Positions 48,402-55,284 of a stretch of 64,000 nt of DNA are shown here, in pieces. The stretch spans positions 1 through 64,000 of the forward strand of contig CAWGHN010000006.1 of assembly GCA_963822435.1 (NCBI GenBank), written 5' to 3'. Source of the DNA: JAUYQR01 sp963822435 (GTDB lineage: Bacteria > Pseudomonadota > Alphaproteobacteria > Rhodobacterales > Rhodobacteraceae). A model generated the notes under the pieces. That model had not been told where the DNA came from. It did not search any database and worked only from the letters and a program-made list of their open reading frames with translations. The position numbers were made by a program, and so were the translations under genes. The stretch's first letter is position 1. The number at the start of each line of letters is the position of its first letter.

Positions 48402-49496
48402 CTATCGGATGCCGGCCCGTTTCAGGCGCGGCAGCACTTCCTCGGCGAAATAGGGGAACTCCCTCAGATAATCCACAAAAGACAGCGTGGTCCCGGCAAA
48501 TCCTGTCTCGTGCAGGGAAATGATGCCGGCGGCGACCTGATCCGGCGTGCCGATCAGGGGAAAACCGCCGTGGCCGAGCGCGAAGCCGTAGCGGATCTGT
48601 GTCAGGAGATCGTGGGGGAACGACAGCGCATGGGCGAGTTGCAGGCGGATCAGGTTGTCCGTCGCCTCCCAATCGGCGTTCTCATCCACGATGTAATGGA
48701 CGTAGTCGCGCGCCTCTCGTTCAGTCGGGCGGCAGACGACATGGGCGAAGGTGAGAACGCCGACCTTGCGGTTCTTGGCGGCGGCTTGAGCCTTTAGTGC
48801 GGCGATCTCGTCCTTGGAGCGGGCGAGGTCGATGGCGGGGGTGAAGAGGTAATTGGCGTTGTCGGTGGCAAACTCGCGCCCCTGCGGGCTGCCGGCGGCG
48901 TTGATGATGGGGACCGAGCCGTTGACAGGGGCGGGGTCGCCCTTCAAGCCGCGGATGTTGCGGAAATACGTTTCGTCCCAATCGAAATGGGTGTCGGAGG
49001 CCCAGATCTTGCGGACGAGATCGAACCATTCCTGCGCGTAGCCGTAGCGGGTTTCGTGGTCGTTCGGCAGATCGAGGCCGAGCGCCTGATATTCCGGCTG
49101 GTTCCAGCCTGCGACGATGTTGAGCCCGGCGCGGCCGTGGCTGATCTGGTCGATGGTGGCGATCTGCTTGGCGACGACAACGGGGTGATTGGCGGCGCAG
49201 TGGATGGTGGCGAAGACCGAGATGTTTTGCGTGGAGGCGAGGAGGCCTGCGGCCCAAGTCATCGTCTCCAGCACGCCGCCGTGAAAATCGGTGGGGCCGC
49301 CGTAGCCGATCCAGCGCGCGATCGGCAGCATGAAGTCGATGCCTGCGGCGTCGAGGAGTTTCGCCAGCGCAAGGTTGTTGTCCCACGAATTGACCCAGCG
49401 CTCGGGGGCCTGCGTGGGTGTCATGCCGGAGGAGCAGTTGGTCGAGAAGGTGCCCAAGCGAAAGTGGTCGCCTGATGCCATCAGGTTCTGTGTCAT
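48402..49496 (-). CDS. LLM-class flavin-dependent monooxygenase
   Basis: A 364-aa luciferase-like TIM barrel. Features include AGIDFMLPIARWIGYGG, VFATIHCAANHPVVVAKQIA, GRAGLNIVAGWNQPEYQALG (SsuD/NtaA/RutA subfamily) and PIINAAGSPQGREFA. With the flavin reductase next to it the pair could hydroxylate or cleave an N- or S-containing compound; the substrate is not visible from sequence. It diverges from the winged-helix regulator at 49614. Confidence 0.87.
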   Translation of the reverse strand: MTQNLMASGDHFRLGTFSTNCSSGMTPTQAPERWVNSWDNNLALAKLLDAAGIDFMLPIARWIGYGGPTDFHGGVLETMTWAAGLLASTQNISVFATIHCAANHPVVVAKQIATIDQISHGRAGLNIVAGWNQPEYQALGLDLPNDHETRYGYAQEWFDLVRKIWASDTHFDWDETYFRNIRGLKGDPAPVNGSVPIINAAGSPQGREFATDNANYLFTPAIDLARSKDEIAALKAQAAAKNRKVGVLTFAHVVCRPTEREARDYVHYIVDENADWEATDNLIRLQLAHALSFPHDLLTQIRYGFALGHGGFPLIGTPDQVAAGIISLHETGFAGTTLSFVDYLREFPYFAEEVLPRLKRAGIR

Positions 49497-49520
49497 GCTG
49501 ATTTCCCTGTTATGTGGATT

Positions 49521-49563
49521 ATTGGAAGTATTTTATGTTTGAAAGTCTATCGTAAATTCCAAT
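49521..49563. promoter_or_regulatory. AT-rich divergent promoter with long-spaced inverted repeat
   Basis: ATTGGAA (49521-49527) and TTCCAAT (49557-49563) flank 29 AT-rich bases between the monooxygenase and regulator genes. This is the most AT-rich patch in the right half of the window and probably holds both promoters; the repeat may be an operator. Confidence 0.4.
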
Positions 49564-49613
49564 TGCGTCAACGGTGTTGAAGGGGCAGTTTTGGCGCTGA
49601 TCTTGGGGGCCGC

Positions 49614-50138
49614 ATGGAACGGGACGAAAAGCTGGATTACCGCTGGCATCTGGCGCAAAGCGCGGTCGAGGTGGACACGACGGAGCTGGAGTTCGCGCTG
49701 ATGCGGACCTTCGAGGGCTTTGGCCGCTGGCAGTCGGAATGTCTGGCAAGCGTGTGCGATCTGGCGGCGACGGGGCCGGAAAACGCGCTGCTGCACATCA
49801 TCCGGATGAACGAGCGGCCAAAGAGCATCAAGGATCTGGCGCGGTTGATGAACCGGGACGATGTGCCGAACATCCAGTATTCGCTGCGCAAGCTGATCGG
49901 TGCCGGGCTGGTTGTGCGGCAGGGCGCGGGGCGGTCGGGCGTGACCTATGAGGTGACGGAAGACGGCCGGCGGGTGACCGATGATTACGGCGCCTTGCGG
50001 CGGCGGTTGCTGATCGCCGCGATTGCCGGGGTGCCGGGGTTCTCCGACCGGCTGGCGGAGGCGACGAAGGCGTTGAACCTGTTGTCGGGGATCTATGAGG
50101 AGATCGCGCGGGTCGCGGCGACGCATCGGCGGGGGTGA
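49614..50138 (+). CDS. winged-helix (MarR-type) regulator
   Basis: A 174-aa protein of the winged-helix/MarR class: LLHIIRMNERPKSIKDLARL then NRDDVPNIQYSLRKLIGAGL, wing GRSGVTYEVTEDGRRVTDDY. The N-terminal 40 residues form an extra helix pair. Likely controls the divergent monooxygenase/flavin reductase pair. Confidence 0.82.
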   Translation: MERDEKLDYRWHLAQSAVEVDTTELEFALMRTFEGFGRWQSECLASVCDLAATGPENALLHIIRMNERPKSIKDLARLMNRDDVPNIQYSLRKLIGAGLVVRQGAGRSGVTYEVTEDGRRVTDDYGALRRRLLIAAIAGVPGFSDRLAEATKALNLLSGIYEEIARVAATHRRG

Positions 50139-50223
50139 CTCTGCCGGTGGGGGACACCGAAGCAGCGGGGGCCAGCCCCCCAGTCCATTGGTTGCTAGAA
50201 CCAATGGCGCAACCAACGGACTA

Positions 50224-50249
50224 CCCCGGGATATTTCAGGACAGATGAA
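50224..50249 (+). repeat. intergenic repeat element, copy A
   Basis: CCCCGGGATATTT, two variable bases, GGACAGATGAA: 24 of 26 bases match copy B at 59555-59580. It is preceded by a GGGGCCAGCCCC hairpin, as copy B is preceded by GGGGCGCTGCCCC. Confidence 0.75.
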
Positions 50250-50252
50250 TGG

Positions 50253-51374
50253 TCAGCCGAGAAGGGCGGCCAGTGAGATGTGCAGGCGTTCGACGCCGGA
50301 TTCCGTGGTGAGCGTGCCGGGGGAGAGGCGGAGGGTCTGGCTGCGCGCGTCCGCCGTGATGGATTGGGCGCGCAGCGCGGCCACGATTTGCGGCGCGGGG
50401 TGGGTGTCGGGGAGGCGGAGCATGATGGAACCGCCGCGCTGCGCCTCGGGCCGGGGGGTGAGGAGGGGGAGGTTGAGGGCGTCGGCCATGTCGATCAGGA
50501 GCGCGGTAAGGTGGCGGTTGTGGGCGAGGATGGCGGCGTGGTCCTGGGCGGCGTGCCAGTCGAGTGCGGGGAGCGAGGCGAGGGCGGCCATGCAGCCGGG
50601 GGTGCCTGACTCGAAGCGGCGGATGTCTGGCGCGTAGCTGAAGCGGGTGATGTCCCAGTTGAAGGGGTTGGGTTGGGAGAACCAGCCGCGGAGTTGCGGG
50701 TGACAATGCGGGATGAGGCGGGGGGAGAGGTAGAGGATGCCCGCGCCGGGGGTGCCGCACATCCATTTCAGCGAGGTGGAGATGGCGAAATCAACCTCGG
50801 GGGCGTGCACGTCGAACGGGAGGAGGCCGGCGGCTTGGGTGATGTCGACGCCGATGAGGCTGCCCATGCGGCGGCCGTGGGCGACCATTTGCGGCAGGTT
50901 GATGCGGTGGGAGGAGGTGGAGGACACCCAGGTGAGGAGGGCGAGGCCGACGTCTGGCGTCCAGGCGTCGAGGAAGTCTTCGTCCTCGACGTAAGCGGCC
51001 CCCTGGCGGAGTGGGACGGTCTTGAGGGTGAAGCCGTAGGCGGTTGCCATGCCGTTCAGGAGGAAATGGTTCGACGGAAAGCAGTCAGCGGCGGCGAGGA
51101 CGGTGCGGCCTTTGAGGTGGCCTTCGGGGAGGGACTGGACGAGCGAGTGGAAGGCCTGGGTGACGGATTCGAAGGTGGTCACCGTGTCGGGGGCGGCGTT
51201 CAGGATCGCACGCCAGCGGTCGATGAAACGCTGACGGAGCGGCAGGACGGTGGCCCATTGCGCATCGTCGGGCGTGCCCCATGTGACGGCGAAATCGGCC
51301 ATAGCGGCGGCGATGTCGCGGGCCTTGCCGGGATACATGCCGATCGAGTGGTAAAGGAAATAGGCGTCGGACAT
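50253..51374 (-). CDS. kynureninase-like PLP-dependent enzyme (class V fold)
   Basis: A 373-aa fold-type I PLP enzyme. The PLP-lysine region reads STSLKWMCGTPGAGILYLSP, with ITQAAGLLPFDV (PLP aspartate region) upstream and GTPGCMAALASLPALDWHAA downstream, as in kynureninase-related proteins. Kynureninase makes anthranilate and alanine from kynurenine, and the neighbouring cluster degrades anthranilate. The protein is shorter than canonical kynureninase (about 410 aa), so an aminotransferase or lyase on a related substrate is possible. Last gene of its strand run; separated by a stem-loop from the SDR gene. Confidence 0.7.
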   Translation of the reverse strand: MSDAYFLYHSIGMYPGKARDIAAAMADFAVTWGTPDDAQWATVLPLRQRFIDRWRAILNAAPDTVTTFESVTQAFHSLVQSLPEGHLKGRTVLAAADCFPSNHFLLNGMATAYGFTLKTVPLRQGAAYVEDEDFLDAWTPDVGLALLTWVSSTSSHRINLPQMVAHGRRMGSLIGVDITQAAGLLPFDVHAPEVDFAISTSLKWMCGTPGAGILYLSPRLIPHCHPQLRGWFSQPNPFNWDITRFSYAPDIRRFESGTPGCMAALASLPALDWHAAQDHAAILAHNRHLTALLIDMADALNLPLLTPRPEAQRGGSIMLRLPDTHPAPQIVAALRAQSITADARSQTLRLSPGTLTTESGVERLHISLAALLG

Positions 51375-51406
51375 TTGGGTTCCTAAGGGGCGAGCGTTTC
51401 AATGTC

Positions 51407-51451
51407 GCGTGATTGACGCGGAAAACCGGTTCTCACTTTTCCGCATCACGC
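51407..51451. repeat. long interrupted stem-loop
   Basis: Outer arms GCGTGAT / ATCACGC and inner arms GCGGAAAA / TTTTCCGC enclose an 11-base loop. On the minus strand it immediately follows the SDR gene, just after its TGA region, so it could terminate transcription or be a mobile intergenic repeat; a TTTT sits within the arm rather than after it. Confidence 0.5.
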
Positions 51452-51452
51452 A

Positions 51453-52172
51453 TTAGCGCATCAGCACGCCGCCGTTGATATCTTGGGTGGTGCCGGTGAT
51501 GAAGGCGGCGTCGTCGGAGGCGAGGAAAGCGGCGAGCGCGCCGACCTCCTCCGCCTGGCCGATGCGGCCGAGGGGGATCTGGCCGACGACGAGGGCGACC
51601 TTCTCGGGCGGGGCGAGGGCGGTCTGTTCGGTGAGGATGGTGCCGGGAGCGATGGTGTTGACGGTGATGCCGTGTGGCGCGAGGCCGTGGGCGAGGTAGC
51701 GGGTGAGGCCGATGATCCCGGCCTTGGAGGCGGCGTAATGCGCGCCTTGCACCTGCGGGCCGCCGCGTTGGCCGGCGATGGAGGCGAGGTTCAGGATGCG
51801 GCCCCATTTGGCGGCGGTCATCGAGGGCGCGAAGGTTTGTGTGGCGAAAAGGATGGAACGGAGGTTGGTGGCAAGGACGTCATCCCATTCTTCGGCCGTG
51901 ATCTCGTAAAGGTCGCGGGCCTGGGTGCGGGCGGCGTTGTTCACGAGGATGTCGACCGGGCCGATGGTGGCCAGCGCCCCGGCGAAGCCGTCCTTGCGGC
52001 GGACATCGAGGGGGATGGCGCGGGCGCCGGGGAGGGTGGCGGCGGCGGCCTCGGCCTTTTCCAGGTTGATATCAGCCATGGTGACGGAGTGGCCTGCGGC
52101 GTGGAGCGCGCGGGCGATGGCGAGGCCGAGGCCTTGGGCGGCACCGGTGACGAGGGCGGTTCTAGACGGCAT
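51453..52172 (-). CDS. short-chain dehydrogenase/reductase
   Basis: A 239-aa SDR: NAD(P)-binding TGAAQGLGLAIARAL, NNAARTQ, catalytic YAASK with preceding Ser (NLASIAGQRGG), and the PGTILTEQ loop. Overlaps the thiolase gene by 11 bases. In the 2-aminobenzoyl-CoA cluster it could oxidise or reduce a cyclic hydroxyacyl-CoA intermediate. Confidence 0.87.
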   Translation of the reverse strand: MPSRTALVTGAAQGLGLAIARALHAAGHSVTMADINLEKAEAAAATLPGARAIPLDVRRKDGFAGALATIGPVDILVNNAARTQARDLYEITAEEWDDVLATNLRSILFATQTFAPSMTAAKWGRILNLASIAGQRGGPQVQGAHYAASKAGIIGLTRYLAHGLAPHGITVNTIAPGTILTEQTALAPPEKVALVVGQIPLGRIGQAEEVGALAAFLASDDAAFITGTTQDINGGVLMR

Positions 52173-53322
52173 GGAGCACCATTGCGACGCCCTGACCGAC
52201 GCCGACGCAGAGGGTGGCGAGGGCCGATTGGCCGCCTGTCGTAAGGCGGCGGGCGGCGGTGGCGGCGAGGCGGGTGCCGGACATGCCGAGAGGGTGGCCC
52301 ATGGCGATGGCACCGCTGAGGGCGTTGACGCGGGGATCGTCGTCGGCAAGGCCCCAGGCCCGGGTGCAGGCGAGGACCTGGGCGGCGAAGGCTTCGTTCA
52401 GTTCGATGTGGTCGAAATCACTTGCCGACAGCCCCAGTTTGGCGAGGGCTGCGACGGGGCCGATGCCCATCGTGCGCGGCGCAACGCCTGCTGAGGCGGC
52501 GCGGCCGATGCGGGCGAGGGGGGATAGATTGTGGCGCTTTACGCCATCGGCTGAGGCGAGGATGAGGGCGGCGGCGGCGTCGTTGATGCCGGCGGCGTTG
52601 CCTGCGGTGACGGTGCCGCCCGCGCGGAACGGGGCAGGGAGTTTCGCCAGCACCTCAAGGCTGGTGGCGCGGGGGTGTTCGTCGAGGCTGACGATCGTGT
52701 CGCCTTTGCGCGCCGGGATGGTGACGGGCAGGATATCGGCGGCGTGCCACGCGGCGTCGTAGCGCGACTGGGAGCGGAGCGCGTAGGCGTCCTGATCGGC
52801 GCGGGAGATGTGGTGGTCGGCGGCGAGGTTTTCGGCGGTTTCGGGCATGGAGTCGGTGCCGTAGGCTGCGGCAATGCGCTTGTTGATGAAGCGCCAGCCG
52901 AGGGTGGTGTCGTGAATCTCGGGCGCACGGGCGAAGGCGGTGTCGGCCTTGGCCATGACGAAGGGGGCGCGGGACATGGATTCCACGCCGCCCGCTATGA
53001 TGACGTCAGCGCCGTCGCGGATGGCGCGGGCGCCCGCGATCACGGCGTCGAGGCCGGAGGCGCAGAGGCGGTTCACGGTGAGGGCGGGGACGGTTTCGGG
53101 CAGGCGCGACAGGAGGACGGCCATGCGGACAACGTTTCGGTTGTCTTCGCCGGACTGGTTGGCGCAGCCGAAGATCACCTCGTCAGGGACAAGGCCGGGG
53201 TGGAGGTCGAGAAGGCCGTCGATGACATGGGCGGCCATGTCGTCGGGGCGAACGTGGGCGAGGGCACCTGCGTAGCGACCGATGGGCGTGCGACGGTGAG
53301 CGCAAAGGAAAACCTCGGTCAT
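52162..53322 (-). CDS. acetyl-CoA acyltransferase (thiolase)
   Basis: A 386-aa thiolase of the beta-ketoadipyl-CoA type (PaaJ/PcaF-like): MTEVFLCAHRRTPIGRYAGA, acylated Cys87 in NRLCASGLDAV, ELNEAFAAQVLAC, GHPLGMSGTR (His) and the second catalytic Cys in LCVGVGQG. It would release acetyl- or succinyl-CoA at the end of the ring-cleavage route. ATGA overlap with the 3-hydroxyacyl-CoA dehydrogenase. Confidence 0.9.
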   Translation of the reverse strand: MTEVFLCAHRRTPIGRYAGALAHVRPDDMAAHVIDGLLDLHPGLVPDEVIFGCANQSGEDNRNVVRMAVLLSRLPETVPALTVNRLCASGLDAVIAGARAIRDGADVIIAGGVESMSRAPFVMAKADTAFARAPEIHDTTLGWRFINKRIAAAYGTDSMPETAENLAADHHISRADQDAYALRSQSRYDAAWHAADILPVTIPARKGDTIVSLDEHPRATSLEVLAKLPAPFRAGGTVTAGNAAGINDAAAALILASADGVKRHNLSPLARIGRAASAGVAPRTMGIGPVAALAKLGLSASDFDHIELNEAFAAQVLACTRAWGLADDDPRVNALSGAIAMGHPLGMSGTRLAATAARRLTTGGQSALATLCVGVGQGVAMVLHAV

Positions 53323-54431
53323 GCGTGCTCCAGATACGGGGCGGGGAGGTAGCGGCCTTTGAGGGCGGTGCGGGATTCGAGGGCAGCGAGTTTGGCGCGG
53401 ATTTTCTGCGGGCCGTGGAGCTTCATCATCTCGAACGGGCCGCGCGGGAAGTTGAGGCCAAGCTTCATCGCGGTGTCGATGCCTTCGGGCGTGGTGCCGC
53501 CTTCGGAGAGGAGCCACGCAGCCTCGTTGACCAAGGTGGCCTCGATGCGCAGCGCGATGGCGGCGGCGTCGTGGGGGGCGGGGCCGGGGTCGTTGGGGAA
53601 GAGGAAACCCTCGCCCGTTTTGCGGCCAAGGCGGCCAAGTTCGACCTGTTGGCGCAAGGGGAGGAAGGGGTGGTAGCGCGGGTGATGCCCCATCGCGGCA
53701 TGGAGGCCCTCGGTTGCGGCGAGGTTGATGTCGGCACCGATGAGGTCAATGAGCTGGAACGGGCCGAGGCGGTAACCGGCGGCGAGCATGGCGGCGTCGA
53801 TATCCGAGGCGGTGCGGCCTTCGTCGAGCATCGCCAGCGCCTCGCCGTAATAGGGGCGGGCGCAGCGGTTGACGATGAAACCGGGGCGGTCGGGGGCGTC
53901 GATCACGGTTTTTCCGGCGGCTTCGGTGATTTTCCGGGCGCGGGCGAGGGCTGTGGGGGAGGTGCTGGTGTGGGGGATCAGCTCGACCAGCTTCATCACC
54001 GGGGCGGGGTTGAAGAAGTGGAGGCCGAGGCAGCGGTCGGGGAGTTTTAGGCCGGCTGCGATGGAGGCGACGGAGAGCGAGGAGGTGTTGGTGGCGAGGA
54101 TCGCGTCGGGGGTGAGGAGGGTTTCGAGGTCGCGGAAGAGGGACTGTTTGGCGTCGAGCCGTTCGACGATGGCTTCGATGGCGAGGGTGGCGGGGGCGAG
54201 GGTGGCGATGTCGCGGGTGATGGTGAGGTTGGCGAGGATCGCGTCGCGGGCGGCGGGCGTCAGTTTGCCCGAGGCGACGCGGGGGGCGAGGCTTTCGGTC
54301 AGCCGGGCGAGCGCGGTGTCGCGGGTGGGGGCGTGGGCGTCGGTGGCGATGACGGGGAAACCGGCGGCGGCGTAGACTTGGGCAAGGCCGAGGCCCATCG
54401 TGCCAAGGCCGATGATCGCGATGGTGGTCAT
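53319..54431 (-). CDS. 3-hydroxyacyl-CoA dehydrogenase
   Basis: A 370-aa NAD-dependent dehydrogenase (PaaH-like): nucleotide motif IGLGTMGLGLAQVYA, catalytic region CLGLHFFNPAPVMKLVELIP, then PGFIVNRCARPYYGEALAML and a second C-terminal domain. Oxidises a 3-hydroxyacyl-CoA to the 3-oxo form for the thiolase. Overlaps both neighbours by four bases. Confidence 0.9.
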   Translation of the reverse strand: MTTIAIIGLGTMGLGLAQVYAAAGFPVIATDAHAPTRDTALARLTESLAPRVASGKLTPAARDAILANLTITRDIATLAPATLAIEAIVERLDAKQSLFRDLETLLTPDAILATNTSSLSVASIAAGLKLPDRCLGLHFFNPAPVMKLVELIPHTSTSPTALARARKITEAAGKTVIDAPDRPGFIVNRCARPYYGEALAMLDEGRTASDIDAAMLAAGYRLGPFQLIDLIGADINLAATEGLHAAMGHHPRYHPFLPLRQQVELGRLGRKTGEGFLFPNDPGPAPHDAAAIALRIEATLVNEAAWLLSEGGTTPEGIDTAMKLGLNFPRGPFEMMKLHGPQKIRAKLAALESRTALKGRYLPAPYLEHA

Positions 54432-55183
54432 CGCCCGCTGAACCCCGGCCGACGCTTGGCGCGGAAGGCGGCGATGCCTTCGGCCTTGTCGGCGGTATCG
54501 AGCAGGGCTTCGAACCCGGCGCGTTCGGTGGCGAAGGCGAGGGAGGATTCAGCGCCTTCGACAAGGGCGCGTTTGGCGGCGGCGAGGGCCAAGGGCGCGC
54601 GCTGGGCGATGCGGTCGGCGAGGGCAGCGGCTGTCGGAAAGGCGGGGCCGTCGGCGACGTGGCTGGCGATGCCCCATTCATAGGCGGTGGCGGCGTCGAT
54701 GATTTCGCCGGTCAGGACGAGGCGTGTGGCGCGCATCCGGCCTGCCAGCGACAGGAGCCGCTGGCCACCACCCGCGCCTGGGATCAGGCCGAGGCTGGTT
54801 TCGGGCAACCCAAGCTGCGCGGTGGAGCCGAGGACGATGAGATCCGCCATCAAGGCCAGTTCGAACCCGCCGCCAAGCGCATAGCCTTCGACGGCGGCGA
54901 TCAGGGGTTTGGGGAACGCGCGGATCGCGGCCCAGTGATCTTTTCGGGGGTCTGTTGCCGCCTGAGCAGCGGTCTTGTGTTCGATCTCGGCAATATCGGC
55001 GCCGGCGGCGAAGTTGCCTTCGGCCCCGGTCAGCACCACCGCGCGGCATGAGTCGGTGTGGGCAAGGCTGCCCAGCGTCTGCGCGATATGCGCAAGTAGC
55101 GCTGTATTCAGCGCATTGCGCGCCTCGGGGCGGTTGAGGGTGAGCCGCACCCAGCCGGATCGTTGTTCGATGAGCAGGTCCAT
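54428..55183 (-). CDS. enoyl-CoA hydratase/isomerase
   Basis: A 251-aa crotonase-fold protein (PaaF-like): RPEARNALN, GAEGNFAAGADIAEI (oxyanion loop), GGGFELALMADLIVLG and LGLIPGAGGGQRL, in which the Glu of GxGGx is not in the classical place (PETSLGLIPG). First gene of the minus-strand operon, starting 101 bases from the divergent monooxygenase. Confidence 0.88.
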   Translation of the reverse strand: MDLLIEQRSGWVRLTLNRPEARNALNTALLAHIAQTLGSLAHTDSCRAVVLTGAEGNFAAGADIAEIEHKTAAQAATDPRKDHWAAIRAFPKPLIAAVEGYALGGGFELALMADLIVLGSTAQLGLPETSLGLIPGAGGGQRLLSLAGRMRATRLVLTGEIIDAATAYEWGIASHVADGPAFPTAAALADRIAQRAPLALAAAKRALVEGAESSLAFATERAGFEALLDTADKAEGIAAFRAKRRPGFSGR

Positions 55184-55209
55184 GCGGGCATCATGCGATG
55201 CTGGGCGGG

Positions 55210-55241
55210 AATTTCAAGGGAGAAATTTCAAGCTTGAAATT
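55210..55241. promoter_or_regulatory. operator: 18-bp perfect palindrome plus half-site
   Basis: AATTTCAAGCTTGAAATT (55224-55241) is a perfect palindrome; a direct copy of its half, AATTTCAAG, lies at 55210-55218. The space separates the two divergent halves of the 2-aminobenzoyl-CoA cluster. The MarR protein encoded at 58294 is the likely ligand-responsive repressor. Confidence 0.7.
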
Positions 55242-55284
55242 GTTTTGGTCCGGTGGCACGGTTGACCCAATGCAGGAGCGAACG

